DNA of 64,000 bases from Hydractinia symbiolongicarpus (GCF_029227915.1 NC_079878.1:3846001-3910000); one strand, 5' to 3'; positions 11,601 through 25,500 are shown, counted from the first letter of the stretch. Numbers and translations are program-made. Notes: generated from the letters alone by a model not told the origin.

Positions 11601-12290
11601 GCTAAATACATGTTGGTACGAATATGTGACGCAACCGTTGTAACTCAAACGGACTGATACCGCTAGAAAGTCATTGAAATGTAGTTTTTGAAACTGTCTC
11701 TATTTCTTCAGCGCGCGATAACCGCTAGGATTGGTCCCATAGTAAAAAATGTCTTATTTATCTAAATTTTTATATGAAGCGCTTCTACAGCGCCCCCGTG
11801 TAATCGCTGATTTCCAACAATCATGTCAAAGTGAGAAGAATATTATTTCTTGGAGTCCAGTTGGCTCACTTATCACATTTATAAGGTCACAGGCCAAATA
11901 TAGTTCAGTTAAGTCCCACAGTCAATCATCTTATTGTTAAAAGCGATATATCTTAGTAATATCGGAAAATTGTCAGTAAATACATGTTCGTACGAATATG
12001 TGACGCAGCCGTTGTATCTCAAACGGATTGATACTGCCACGAAGTCAATGAGATTTAGTTTTTGAGAATGTCTCTATTTCTTCAGTGCGTGCTAACGGAC
12101 AGGATTGGTCCCACAGTAAAAAGGACTTATTTATCTAAATATTTAAAAAAAGCGCTACCACAGAGCATAGTGTACTCGCTGAATCCAAGAAATCATGTCG
12201 AATTAAGAAGAATGTTATTTCTTGTAGTCAAACTGGCACATTTATCACATTTAAAAGGTCAAAGTCCAAAATCAGTTCAATTAAGTCCCA
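8700..12290. repeat. Nested four-unit higher-order repeat (about 1,490 bp), 2.4 copies
   Basis: Marker ATAACCGCTAGGATTGG followed by TCCCATAG recurs at a 1,489- then 1,490-bp step (near 8,740, 10,230 and 11,720). The AGAATGTCTCTATTTC segment upstream of GCTAACGGACA recurs at 9,087, 10,576 and 12,066. The second and third copies share GACGCAACCGTTG just before the marker, where the first has GACCCAACCGTTG. The third copy stops near 12,290, where the sequence switches to a CAATCATTTCATTG unit. Confidence 0.85.
9129..9501. repeat. Representative 373-bp B unit showing two related halves
   Basis: GTCCCACAG occurs twice per unit, here at 9,129 and 9,306, with the next unit's equivalent (GTCCGACAG) at 9,501. 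The halves are therefore about 177 and 195 bp. The same landmarks follow in order in both halves: AAGCG at +42 and +28, TCGCT.AAT at +68 and +60, and GAATG or GAATGTG at +102 and +81. CATGT is at +86 in the first half, and at about +74 in the second half of typical units. This supports an ancient dimer. The halves are far too diverged to be recent copies. Confidence 0.6.
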
Positions 12291-12470
12291 CAGTCAATCA
12301 TTTCATTGTTAAAAGCGATATAACTTAGTAATATCGGAAAACTGTCACTAAATACATGTTGGTACAAATATGTGACGCAACCGTTGTAACTCAAACAGAT
12401 TGATACCGCCAAAAAGCAATGAAATGTAGTTTCTGAGAATGCCTCTGTTATTTTGGCGCGTACTAACGGC
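12290..12470. repeat. Bridging B segment between the two block I copies
   Basis: Half a unit of a different subfamily, with CAATCATTTCATTGTTAAAAGC, a CCAAAAAGCAATG dropout and GCCTCTGTTATTTTGGCGCG. The same subfamily reappears near 18,040, 28,700, 30,195, 31,685, 34,920, 36,405 and 41,990. It separates block I copy 1 from copy 2. Confidence 0.75.
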
Positions 12471-15400
12471 CAGGATTGGTCCCGCAGTAAAAAAAGACTT
12501 ATTTATCTCAATTCTTAAATGAAGCACTTCCAAAGCGCCCAGTGTAATCGCTGATTTTCAACAAACAAGTCAAGGTAAGAAGAATGTTATTTCTTGGAGT
12601 CCAGTTAGCTCACTTATCACATTTATAAGGTCACCAGCCAAAGTTAGTTAAATTAAGTCCCACAGGCAATCATTTCATTGTTAAAAGCGATATAACTTAG
12701 TAATATCGGAAAAATGTCACTAAATACATGTTGGTACGAATACTTGACGCAACCGTTGTATCTCAAACGGATTGATACCACCAAGAAGTCCATGAGATGT
12801 AGTTTTAGAGAATGTCTCTTTTTCTTCAGTGCGTGCTAACGGCCAGGATAGGATTGGTTCCACAGTAAAAAAAGACTTATTTATCTAAATTTTTGAAAAC
12901 AGCGCTACCACAGAGCATAGTGTACTCGCTGAATTCCAGCAATCATGTCAAATTAAGAAGAATGTTATTCCTTGGAGTCCAATTGGCTCATTTATTGCAT
13001 TTATAAGGTCACAGTCCAGAATCAGTTCAATTAAGTCCCACAGTCAATCGTTTCACTGTTAAAAGCGATGCAACCTAGTAATAGCGGAAAAATATCGCTA
13101 AATACATGTTGGTACGAATATGTGACGCAACCGTTGTAACTCAAACGGACTGATACCGCTAGAACGTCATTGAAATGTAGTTGTTGAAACTGTCTCTATT
13201 TCTTCAGCTCGCGATAACGGCTAGGATTGGTTCCACAGTAAAAAATGACTTATTTATCTCAATTCTTAAATAAAGCACTTCCACAGCGCCCAGTGTAATC
13301 GCTGAGTTTCAACAAACAAGTCAAGGTAAGAAGAATGTTATTTCTTGGAGTTCAGTTGGCTCACTTATCACATTTATAAGGTCACCAGCCAAAGTTAGTT
13401 AAATTAAGTCCCACAGGCAATCATTTCATTGTTAAAAGCGATATAACTTAGTATTATCGGAAAAATGTCACTAAATACATGTTGGTACGAATACTTGACG
13501 CAACCGTTGTATCTCAAACGGATTGATACCACCAAGAAGTCAATGAGATGTAGTTTTAGAGAATGTCTCTTTTTCTTCAGTGCGTGCTAACGGCCAGGAT
13601 AGGATTGGTTCCACAGTAAAAAAAGACTTATTTATCTAAATTTTTAAAAACAGCGCTACCACAGAGCATAGTGTACTCGCTGAATTCCAGCAATCATGTC
13701 AAATTAAGAAGAATGTTATTCCTTGGAGTCCAATTGGCTCATTTATTGCATTTATAAGGTCACAGTTCAGAATCAGTTCAATTAAGTCCCACAGTCAATC
13801 GTTTCACTGTTAAAAGCGATGCAACCAAGTGATATCGGAAAAATATCGCTAAATACATGTTGGCACAAATATGTGACGCAACCGTTGTAACTCAAACGGA
13901 CTGATACCGTTAGAAAGTAATTGAAATGTAGTTTTTGAAGCTGTCGCTCTTTCTTCAGCGCGCGATAACGGCTAGGATTGGTCCCACAGTAAAAAATGAC
14001 TTATTTATTTAAATTTTAAAATGAAACGCTACCACAGCGCCCAGTGTAATCGCTCAGTTCTGGCAATCATGTCAAATTAAGAAGAATGTTATTTCTTGAA
14101 GTCCAATTGTCTCCCTTTCACATTTATAAGGTCACAGTCCAAAATCAGTTCAATTAAGTCCCACAGTCAATCGCTTCGCTGTTAAAAGCGATGCAACCTA
14201 GTAATAGCGAACAATATCGCTAAATACTATTGGTACGAATATGTGACGCAACCGTTTTAATTTAAACGGACTGATACCGCTAGAAAGTCTTTGAAATGTA
14301 GTTTTTGAAACTGTCTCTATTTCTTCAGCGCGAACTAACGGCTGGGATTGGTCCCACAGTAAAAAATGACTTACTTAACTTAATTTTTAAATGAAACGCT
14401 ACCACAGCGCCCAGTGCAATCGCTAACTTCCAGCCATCATGTCAAATTAAGAAGATTGTTACTTCTTGTAGTCAATCTGGCTCATTTATCACATTTGTAA
14501 GGTCAAAGTCCAAAATCAGTTCAATTAAATCCCACAGTCAAACGTTTCACTGTTAAAAGCGATGCAACCTAGTAATATCCGAATACTATCGCTAAATACA
14601 TGTTGGTACGAATATGTGACCCAACCGTTGTAACTCAAACGGACTGACACCGTTAGAAAGTCAATGAAATGTAGTTTTTGAAACTGTCTCTATTTCTTCA
14701 GCGCGCGATAACCGCTAGGATTGGTCCCATAGTAAAAAATGACTTATTTATCTAAATTTTTAAATGAAGCGCTTCCACAGCGCCCCCGTGTAATCGCTGA
14801 TTTCCAACAATCATGTCAAAGTGAGAAGAATATTATTTCTTGGAGTCCAGTTGGCTCACTTATCACATTTATAAGGTCACAGGCCAAATATAGTTCAGTT
14901 AAGTCCCACAGTCAATCATTTTATTGTTAAAAGCGATATATCTTAGTAATATCGGAAAATTGTCAGTAAATACATGTTCGTACGTATATGTGACGCAGCC
15001 GTTGTATCTCAAAGGGATTGATACTGCCTCGAAGTCAATGAGATTTAGTTTTTGAGAATGTCTCTATTTCTTCAGTGCGTGCTAACGGACAGGATTGGTC
15101 CCACAGTAAAGAGGACTTATTTATCTAAATATTTAAAAAAAGCGCTACCACAGAGCATAGTGTACTCGCTGAATCCAAGAAATCATGTCGAATTAAGCAG
15201 AATGATATTTCTTGTAGTCAAACTGGCACATTTATCACATTTATAAGGTCAAAGTCCAAAATCAGTTCAATTAAGTCCCACAGTCAAACGTTTCACTGTT
15301 AAAAGCGATGCAACCTAGTAATATCTGAAAAATATCGCTAAATACAAGTTTGCACGAATGTGTGACCCAACTGTTGTAACTCAAACGGACTGACACCGTT

Positions 15401-16800
15401 AGAAAGTAAGTGAGATGTAGTTTTTGAAACTGTCGCTCTCTCTTCAGCACGCCATAACGGCTAGGATTGGTCCGACAGTAAAGATTGACTTATTTATTTA
15501 AATTTTTAAATGAAACGCTACCACAGCGCCCAGTGTAATCGCTGAGTTCCGGCAATCATGTCAAATTAAGAGGAATGTTATTTCTTGGAGTCCAATTGTC
15601 TCATTTATCACGTTTATCAGGTCACAGTCTAAAGTTAGTTCAATTAAGTCCCACCGTCAATCGTTTCACTGTTAAAAGCGATGCAACCTAGTTATATCAA
15701 AAACATATCGCTAAATACATGTTGGTACGAATATGTGACCCAACCGTTGTAAATCAAACGGACTGACACCGTTAGAAAGTCAGTGAAATGTCGTATTTGA
15801 AACTGTCTCTATTTCTTCAGCGCGCGCTAACGGTTAGGATTGGTCCCACAGTAAAAACTGAATTTTTTATCTTAATTTTTAAATGAAGCGCTACCACAGC
15901 GCCCAGTGTAATCGCTGAGTTTCGGCAATCATGTCAAATTAAGAAGAATGTTATTTCTTGAAGTCCAATTGTCTCCCTTTCACATTTATAAGGTCACAGT
16001 CCAAAATCAGTTCAATTAAGTCCCACAGTTAATCGCTTCACTGTTAAAAGCGATGCAACCTAGTAATAGCGAACAATATCGCTAAATACATGTTGGTACG
16101 AATATGTGACGCAACCGTTGTAACTCAAACGGACTGATACTGCTAGAAAGTCATTGAAATGTAGTTTTTGAAACTGTGTCTATTTCTTCAGCGCGCGATA
16201 ACCGCTAGGATTGGTCCCATAGTAAAAAATGTCTTATTTATCTAAATTTTTAAATGAAGCGCTTCTACAGCGCCCCCGTGTAATCGCTGATTTCCAACAA
16301 TCATGTCAAAGTGAGAAGAATATTATTTCTTGGAGTCCAGTTGGCTCACTTATCACATTTATAAGGTGACAGGCCAAATATAGTTCAGTTAAGTCCCACA
16401 GTCAATCATTTTATTGTTAAAAGCGATATATCTTAGTAATATCGGAAAATTGTCAGTAAATACATGTTCGTACGAATATGTGACGCAGCCGTTTTATCTC
16501 AAACGGATTGATACTGCCACGAAGTCAATGAGATTTAGTTTTTGAGAATGTCTCTATTTCTTCAGTGCGTGCTAACGGACAGGATTGGTCCCACAGTAAA
16601 AAGGACTTATTTATCTAAATATTTAAAAAAAGCGCTACCACAGAGCATAGTGTACTCGCTGAATCCAAGAAATCATGTCGAATTAAGAAGAATGTTATTT
16701 GTTGTAGTCAAACTGGCACATTTATCACATTTATAAGGTCAAAGTCCAAAATCAGTTCAATTAAGTCCCACAGTCAAACGTTTCACTGTTAAAAGCGATG
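12470..16800. repeat. Satellite B block I, copy 2
   Basis: Second copy of the block described at 6,130-12,290. It lacks one unit relative to positions 6,720-7,090 and contains one fewer 1,490-bp tetramer: units at 14,739 and 16,229, against 8,770, 10,259 and 11,749. The unit at 14,739 matches 8,770 at an offset of 5,969. The unit at 16,229 instead shares AATGTCTTATTTA and GCGCTTCTACAGCGCCCCCG with 11,749. Copy 2 therefore joins a first-type tetramer directly to a third-type one. Confidence 0.85.
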
Positions 16801-17998
16801 CAATCTAGTAATATCCGAATACTATCGCTAAATGCATGTGGGGACGAATATGTGACGCAACCGTTGTAACTCAAAGGGACTGATACCGCTAGAACGTCAT
16901 TGAAATGTAGTTGTTGAAACTGTCTCTATTTCTTCAGTGCGCAATAACGGCTAGGATTGGTCCCACAGTAAAAAATGACTTATTTATCTTAAATTTTAAA
17001 TGAAGCGCTTCCACAGCGCCCAGTGTAATCGCTGATTTCCAACAATCATGTCAAAGTAAGAAGAATGTTACTTCTTGTAGTCAAACTGGCTCATTTGTCA
17101 CACTTTTAAGGTCACAGGTCAAAGTTAGTTCAATTAAGTCCCACAGTCAATCATTTCATTGTTAAAAGCGATATAACTTAGTAATATCGGAAAACTGTCA
17201 CTAAATACATGTTGGTACGAATATGTGACGCAAACGTTGTAACTCAAACGGACTGATACCGTTAGAAAGTAATTGAAATGTAGTTTTTGAAGCTGTCTCT
17301 ATTTCTTCAGCGCGAACTAACGGCTGGGATTGGTCCCACAGTAAAAAAAAGACTTATTTATCTAAATTTTTAAAAAAGCGCTACCACAGAGCATAGTGTA
17401 CTCGCTGAATCCAAGCAATCATGTCGAATTAAAAAGAATGTTATTTGTTGTAGTCAAACTGGCACATTTATCACATTTATAAGGTCAAAGTCCAAAATCA
17501 GTTCAATTAAGTCCCACAGTCAAACGTTTCACTGTTAAAAGCGATGCAATCTAGTAATATCCGAATACTATCGCTAAATGCATGTGGGGACGAATATGTG
17601 ACGCAACCGTTGTAACTCAAAGGGACTGATACTGCTAGAACGTCATTGAAATGTAGTTGTTGAAACTGTCTCTATTTCTTCAGTGCGCAATAACAGCTAG
17701 GATTGGTCCCACAGTAAAAAATGACTTATTTATCTTAAATTTTAAATGAAGCGCTTCCACAGCGCCCAGTGTAATCGCTGATTTCCAACAATCATGTCAA
17801 AGTAAGAAGAATGTTACTTCTTGTAGTCAAACTGGCTCATTTGTCACATTTTTAAGGTCACAGGTCAAAGTTAGTTCAATTAAGTCCCACAGTCAATCAT
17901 TTCATTGTTAAAAGCGATATAACTTAGTAATATCGGAAAACTGTCACTAAATACATGTTGGTACGAATATGTGACGCAACCGTTGTAACTCAAACGGA
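16680..17998. repeat. Two-unit (746-bp) duplication in satellite B
   Basis: GCATGTGGGGACGAATATG occurs at 16,834 and 17,580, 746 bp apart. The matching stretch runs from 16,680-17,251 to 17,426-17,998. It includes the rare TTATTTGTTGTAGTCAAACTG form and CAAAGGGACTGAT. The match stops where the second copy reads GGATTGATACTGCC. Confidence 0.85.
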
Positions 17999-18597
17999 TT
18001 GATACTGCCAAAAAGCAATGAAATGTAGTTTCTAAGAATGCCTCTGTTTTTTTGGCGCGTACTAACGGCCAGGATTGTTCCCACAGTAAAAAAAGGCTTA
18101 CTTATCTAAACTTCTAAATAAAGCACCACCACAGAGCCTAGTGAAATCGCAGAAATCCAGCAATCATGTCAATTTAAGAAGAATGTTATTCCTTGGAGTC
18201 CAGTTGGCTCATTTATCACATTTATCAGGTCACATTCCAAAGTTAGTTCAATTAAGTCCCACAGTCAATCGTTTCACTGTTAAAAGCGATGCAACCTAGT
18301 GATATCGGAAAAAAATCGCTAAATACATGTTGGTACGAATATGTGACCCAACCGTTGTAAATCAAACAGACTGACACCGTTAGAAAGTCAGTGAATTGTC
18401 GTATTTGTAACTGTCTCTATTTCTTCAGCGCGCGCTAACGGTCAGGATTGGTCCCACAGTAAAAACTGAATTTTTTATCTTAATTTTTAAATGAAGCGCT
18501 ACCACAGCGCCCAGTATAATCGCTGAGTTTCGCCAATCATGTCAAATTAAGAAGAATGTTATTACTTGAAGTCCAATTGTCTCACTTTCACATTTAT
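17999..18597. repeat. Satellite B units between the dimer and pentamer blocks
   Basis: Ordinary B sequence with subfamily switching. It holds a GCCTCTGTTTTTTTGGCGCG unit at about 18,040 and then a GACCCAACCGTTGTAAATC unit with AAAAACTGAATTTTTTATC near 18,465. I see no local duplication boundary inside it. Confidence 0.7.
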
Positions 18598-21500
18598 AAG
18601 GTCACAGTCCAAAATCAGTTCAATTAAGTCCCACAGTCAATCGTTTCACTGTTAAAAGCGATGCAAGCAAGTAGTAGCGGAAATATATCGCTAAATACAT
18701 GTTGGTACGAATATGTGACGCAACCGTTGTAACTCAAACGGACTGATACCGCTATAAAGTCACTGAAATGTAGTTTTTGAAACTGTCTCTATTTTTTCAG
18801 CGCGTACTAACGGCCAGGATTGGTCCCACAGTAAAAAAAGACTTACTTATCTAAACTTCTAAATAAAGCGCTACCACAGAGCATAGTGTACTTGCTGATT
18901 TTTAACAACCATGTTGAAATAAGAAGAATGTTATTTCTTGGAGTCCAGTTGGCTCACTTATCACATTTATAAGGTCACAGGTCAAAGTTAGTTCAGTTAA
19001 GTCCCACAGTCAATCATTTCATTGTTAAAAGCGATATAACTTAGTAATATCGGAAAAATGTCAGTAAATACTTGTTGGTACGAATATGTGACGCAGCCGT
19101 TGTATCCCAAACGGTTTGATACCGCCACGAAGTCAATGAGATTTACTTTTTGAGAATGTCTCTATTTCTTCAGTGCGTGGTAACAGACAGGATTGGTCCC
19201 ACAGTAAAAAAAGACTTATTTATCTAAACTTTTAAAAAAGCGCTACCACAGAGCATAGTGTACTTGCTGAATTCCACGAATCATGTCGAATTAAGAAGAA
19301 TGTTATTCCTTGGAGTCCAATTTGCTCATTTATCGCATTGATAAGGTCCCAGTCCAGAATCAGTTCAGTTAAGTCCCACAGTCAATCGTTTCACTGTTAA
19401 CAGCGATGCAACATAGTAATAGCGGAAAAATGTCGCTAAATACATGTTGGTACGAATATGTGACGCAACCGTTGTAACTCAAACGGACTGATACAGCTAG
19501 AAAGTCATTGAAATGTAGTTTTTGAAACTGTCTCTATTTCTTCGGCGAGCGATAACGGCTAGGATTGGTCCCACAGTAAAAAATGACTTATTTATCTAAA
19601 TTTTTAAATGAATCGCTTCCACAGCGCCCAGGGTAATCGCTGATTTCCAACAATCATGTCAAAGTAAGAAGAATGTTATTTCTTGGAGTCCAGTTGGCTC
19701 ACTTATCACATTTATAAGGTCACAGGCCAAAGTTAATTCAGTTAAGTCCCACAGTCAATCATTTCATTGTTAAAAGCAATATAACTTAGTAATCTCGGAA
19801 AAATGTCAGTAAATACATGTTGGTACGAATATGTGACGCAGCCGTTGTATCTCAAACGGTTTGATACCGCCACGAAGTCAATGAGATTTACTTTTTGAGA
19901 ATGTCTCTATTTCTTCAGTGCGTGGTAACGGCCAGGATTGGTCCCACAGTAAAAAGGGACTTATTTATCTAAATATTTAAAAAAAGCGTTACCACAGAGC
20001 ATAGTGTACTCGCTGAATTCCAGCAATCATGTCGAATTAAGAAGAATGTTGTTCCTTGGAGTCCAATTTGCTCATTTATCGCATTGATAAGGTCGCAGTC
20101 AATCAGTTCAGTTAAGTCCCACGGTCAATCGTTTCACTGTTAAAAGCGATGCAACATAGTAATAGCGGAAAAATGTCGCTAAATACATGTTGGTAGGAAT
20201 ATGTGACGCAACCGTTGTAACTCAAACGGACTGATACCGCTAGAAAGTCATTGAAATGTAGTTTTTGAAACTGTCTCTATTTCTTCAGCGCGAACTAACG
20301 GCTGGGATTGGTCCCACAGTAAAAAATGACTTATTTATCTTAAATTTTAAATGAAGCGCTTCCACAGCGCCCAGTGTAATCGCTGATTTCCAACAATCAT
20401 GTCAAAGTAAGAAGAATGTTACTTCTTGTAGTCAAACTGGCGCATTTGTCACATTTTTAAGGTCACAGTCCAAAATCAGTTCAATTAAGTCCCACAGTCA
20501 ATCGTTTCACTGTTAAAAGCGATGCAAGCAAGTAGTAGCGGAAATATATCGCTAAATACATGTTGGTACGAATATGTGACGCAACCGTTGTAACTCAAAC
20601 GGACTGATACCGCTAGAAAGTCATTGAAATGTAGTTTTTGAAACTGTCTCTATTTTTTCAGCGCGTACTAACGGCCGGGATTGGTCCCACAGTAAAAAAA
20701 GACTTACTTATCTAAACTTCTAAATAAAGCGCTACCACAGAGCATAGTGTACTTGCTGATTTTTAACAACCATGTTGAAATAAGAAGAATGTTATTTCTT
20801 GGAGTCCAGTTGGCTCACTTATCACATTTATAAGGTCACAGGTCAAAGTTAGTTCAGTTAAGTCCCACAGTCAATCATTTCATTGTTAAAAGCGATATAA
20901 CTTAGTAATATCGGAAAAATGTCAGTAAATACATGTTGGTACGAATATGTGACGCAGCCGTTGTATCCCAAATGGTTTGATACCGCCACGAAGTCAATGA
21001 GATTTACTTTTTGAGAATGTCTCTATTTCTTCAGTGCGTGGTAACAGACAGGATTGGTCCCACAGTAAAAAAAGACTTATTTATCTAAACTTTTAAAAAA
21101 GCGCTACCACAGAGCATAGTGTACTTGCTGAATTCCACGAATCATGTCGAATTAAGAAGAATGTTATTCCTTGGAGTCCAATTTGCTCATTTATCGCATT
21201 GATAAGGTCGCAGTCCAGAATCAGTTCAGTTAAGTCCCACAGTCAATCGTTTCACTGTTAACAGCGATGCAACATAGTAATAGCGGAAAAATGTCGCTAA
21301 ATACATGTTGGTACGAATATGTGACGCAACCGTTGTAACTCAAACGGACTGATACCGCTAGAAAGTCATTGAAATGTAGTTTTTGAAACTGTCTCTATTT
21401 CTTCGGCGCGCGAGAACGGCTAGGATTGGTCCCACTGTAAAAAATGACTTATTTATCTAAATTTTTCAATGAATCGCTTCCACAGCGCCCAGGGTAATCG

Positions 21501-22186
21501 CTGATTTCCAACAATCATGTCAAAGTAAGAAGAATGTTATTTCTTGGAGTCCAGTTGGCTCACTTATCACATTTATAAGGTCACAGGCCAAAGTTAATTC
21601 AGTTAAGTCCCACAGTCAATCATTTCATTGTTAAAAGCAATATAACTTAGTAATCTCGGAAAAATGTTAGTAAATACATGTTGGTACGAATATGTGACAC
21701 AGCCGTTGCATCTCAAACGGTTTGATACCGCCACGAAGTCAATGAGATTTACTTTCTGAGAATGTCTCTATTTCTTCAGTGCGTGGTAACGGTCAGGATT
21801 GGTCCCACAGTAAAAAGGGACTTATATATCTAAATATTTAAAAAAAGCGTTACCACAGAGCATAGTGTACTCGCTGAATTCCAGCAATCATGTCGAATTA
21901 AGAAAAATGTTGTTCCTTGGAGTCCAATTTGCTCATTTATCGCATTGATAAGGTCGCAGTCAATCAGTTCAGTTAAGTCCCACGGTCAATCCTTTCACTG
22001 TTAAAAGCGATGCAACATAGTAATAGCGGAAAAATGTCGCTAAATACATGTTGGTAGGAATATGTGACGCAACCGTTGTAACTCAAACCGACTGATACCG
22101 CTAGAAAGTCATTGAAATGTAGTTTTTGAAACTGTCTCTATTTCTTCAGCGCGAACTAACGGCTGGGATTGGTCCCACAGTAAAAA
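18598..22186. repeat. Five-unit (1,861-bp) tandem duplication, about 1.9 copies
   Basis: GATGCAAGCAAGTAGTAGCG occurs only at 18,660 and 20,521. GATTTTTAACAACCATG occurs at 18,897 and 20,758. Both offsets are 1,861. Similarity starts at the GGTCACAGTCC near 18,600 and 20,461. It ends near 22,186, where copy 2 continues into a TTTAAAAAAGCGCTACC unit while copy 1 (20,325) continues into TTTAAATGAAGCGCTTCC. Copies differ by scattered single bases. Confidence 0.88.
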
Positions 22187-22569
22187 AAGACTTATTTATC
22201 TAAATTTTTAAAAAAGCGCTACCACAGAGCATAGTGTACTTGCTGAATTCCAGCAATCATGTCGAATTAAGAAGAATGTTGTTCCTTGGAGTCCAATTTG
22301 CTCATTTATCGCATTGATAAGGTCGCAGTCAATAAGTTCAGTTAAGTCCCACGGTCAATCGTTTCACTGTTAAAAGCGATGCAACATAGTAGTAGCGGAA
22401 AAATGTCGCTAAATACATGTTGGTACGAATATGTGACGCAACCGTTGTAACTCAAACGGACTGATACCGCTAGAAAGTCATTGAAATGTAGTTTTTAAAA
22501 CTGTCTCTATTTCTTCGGCGCGCTATAACGGCTAGGATTGGTTCCACAGTAAAAAATGACTTATTTATC
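22187..22569. repeat. Single linking B unit
   Basis: One B unit of the GTTGTTCCTTGGAG type with GGTCGCAGTCAATAAG, which lacks three bases relative to GTCCAGAATCAG. Close relatives are at about 20,040 and 21,900. It links the 1,861-bp and 1,859-bp duplications. Confidence 0.7.
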
Positions 22570-25500
22570 TAAATTTTTAAATGAAGCGCTTCCACAGCGC
22601 CCAGTGTAATCGCCGATTTCCAACAATCATGTCAAAGTAAGAAGAATGTTATTTCTTGGAGTCCAGTTGGATCACTTATCACATTTATAAGGTGACAGGC
22701 CAAAGTTAGTCCAGTTAAGTCCCACAGTCAATCATTTCATTGTTAAAAGCGATATAACTTACTAATATCGGAAAAATGTCAGTAAGTACATGTTGGTACG
22801 AATATGTGACGCAGCCGTTGTATCTAAAACGGTTTGATACCGCCACGAAGTCAATGAGATTTACTTTTTGAGAATGTCTCTATTTCTTCAGTGCGTGGTA
22901 ACGGACAGGATTAGTCCCACAAAGGACTTATTTATCTAAATATTTAAAAAAAGCGCTATCACAGAGCATAGTGTACTCGCTGAATCCAAGCAATCATGTC
23001 AAAGTAAGAAGAATATTATTTCTTGGAGTCCAGTTGGCTCACTTATCACATTTATAAGGTCACAGGTCAAAGTTAGTTCAATTAAGTCCCACAGTCAATC
23101 ATTTCATTGTTAAAAGCGATATAACTTTGTGATATCGGAAAACTGTCACTAAATACATGTTGGTACGAATATGTGACGCAACCGTTGTAACTCAAAAGGA
23201 TTGATACCGACAAGAAGTCAATGAGATGTAGTTTTTGAGAATGTCTCTATTTCTTCAGTGCGTGCTAACAGCCAGGATTGGTTCCACAGTAAAAAAAGAC
23301 TTACTTATCTAAACTTCTAAATAAAGCGCTACCGCAGAGCCTAGTGAAATCGCTGAATTCCAGCAATCATGTCAATTTAAGAAGAATGTTATTCCCTGGA
23401 GTCCAGTTGGCTCATTTATCACATTTATCAGGTCACAGTCCAATGTTAGTTCAACTAAGGCTCACAGTCAATCGTTTCACTGTTAAAAGCCATGCAACCT
23501 AGTAATATCAAAAAAATATCGCTAAATGCATGTTGGTACGAATATGTGACCCAACTGTTGTAACTCAAACGGACTGACACCGTTAGAAAGTAAGTGAGAT
23601 GTAGTTTTTGAAACTGTCGCTCTTTCTTCAGCACGCGATAACGGCTAGGCTTGGTCCCACAGTAAAAAATGACTTATTTATCTAAATTTTTAAATGAAGG
23701 GCTTCCACAGCGCCCAGTGTAATCGCTGATTTCCAACAAACATGTCAAAATAAGAAGAATATTATTTCTTTGAGTCCAGTTGGCTCACTTATCACATTTA
23801 TAAGGTCACAGGTCAAAGTTAGTTCAATTAAGTCCCACAGTCAACCATTTCATTGTTAAAAGCGATATAACTTTGTAATATCGGAAAACTGTCACTAAAT
23901 ACATGTTCGTACGAATATGTGACGCAACCGTTGTAACTCAAACGCATTGATTCCGCCAAGAAGTCAATGAGATGTACTTTTTGAGAATGTCTCTATTTTT
24001 TCAGTGCGTGCTAACGGCCAGGACTGGTTCCACAGAAAAAAAAGACTTAATTATCTAAACTTCAAAATAAAGCGCTACCACAGAGCCTAGTGAAATCGCT
24101 GAATTCCAGCAATCATGTCAATTTAAGATGAATGTTATTCCTTGGAGTCCAGTTAGCTCATTTATCACATTTATCAGGTCACAGTCCAAAGTTAGTTCAA
24201 TTAAGTCACACAGTCAATCGTTTGACTGTTAAAAGCGATACAACCTAGTAATATCAGAAAAATATCGCTAAATGCATGTTGGTACGAATATGTGACCCAA
24301 CTGTTGTAACTCAAACGGACTGACGCCGTTATAAAGTAAGTGAGATGTAGTTTTTGAAACTGTCGCTCTTTCTTCAGCACGCGATAACGGCTAGGATTGG
24401 TCCCACATTAAAAAATGACTTATTTATCTTAATTTTTAAATGAAGCGCTTCCACAGCGCCCAGTGTAATCGCTGATTTCCAACAATCATGTCAAAGTAAG
24501 AAGAATGTTATTTCTTGGAGTCCAGTTGGATCACTTATCACATTTATAAGGTCACAGGCCAAAGTTAGTCCAGTTAAGTCCCACAGTCAATCATTTCATT
24601 GTTAAAAGCGATATAACTTACTAATATCGGAAAAATGTCAGTAAGTACATGTTGGTACGAATATGTGACGCAGCCGTTGTATCTAAAACGGTTTGATACC
24701 GCCACGAAGTCAATGAGATTTACTTTTTGAGAATGTCTCTATTTCTTCAGTGCGTGGTAACGGACAGGATTAGTCCCACAAAGGACTTATTTATCTAAAT
24801 ATTTAAAAAAAGCGCTATCACAGAGCATAGTGTACTCGCTGAATCCAAGCAATCATGTCAAAGTAAGAAGAATATTATTTCTTGGAGTCCAGTTGGCACA
24901 CTTATCACATTTATAAGGTCACAGGTCAAAGTTAGTTCAATTAAGTCCCACAGTCAATCATTTCATTGTTAAAAGCGATATAACTTTGTGATATCGGAAA
25001 ACTGTCACTAAATACATGTTGGTACGAATATGTGACGCAACCGTTGTAACTCAAAAGGATTGATACCGACAAGAAGTCAATGAGATGTAGTTTTTGAGAA
25101 TGTCTCTATTTCTTCAGTGCGTGCTAACAGCCAGGATTGGTTCCACAGTAAAAAAAGACTTACTTATCTAAACTTCTAAATAAAGCGCTACCGCAGAGCC
25201 TAGTGAAATCGCTGAATTCCAGCAATCATGTCAATTTAAGAAGAATGTTATTCCCTGGAGTCCAGTTGGCTCATTTATCACATTTATCAGGTCACAGTCC
25301 AATGTTAGTTCAACTAAGGCTCACAGTCAATCGTTTCACTGTTAAAAGCCATGCAACCTAGTAATATCAAAAAAATATCGCTAAATGCATGTTGGTACGA
25401 ATATGTGACCCAACTGTTGTAACTCAAACGGACTGACACCGTTAGAAAGTAAGTGAGATGTAGTTTTTGAAACTGTCGCTCTTTCTTCAGCACGCGATAA

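Larger units (their letters stand above)
6130..12290. repeat. Satellite B block I, copy 1 (about 6 kb, unequal duplication)
   Basis: This block is matched by 12,470-16,800. The offset is 6,342 bp before about 6,720 (AAGCAC at 6180 and 12522). It is 5,969 bp after about 7,090 (AAGCAC at 7304 and 13273), so copy 1 has one extra 373-bp unit between those points. Within it, tetramers of about 1,490 bp recur: TCCCATAGTAAAAAATG units lie near 8,757, 10,246 and 11,736. The block therefore contains two full tetramers and a partial third. Confidence 0.85.

Noticed and set aside
8770-16736. Plus-strand open frames of 63-88 codons in satellite B (8,770, 9,083, 10,572, 11,749, 12,062, 14,739, 15,052, 16,542)
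   Set aside because: Same peptide at the tetramer period, starting in mid-unit and broken in most sister units. The sequence drifts as satellite, with frame-breaking indels.
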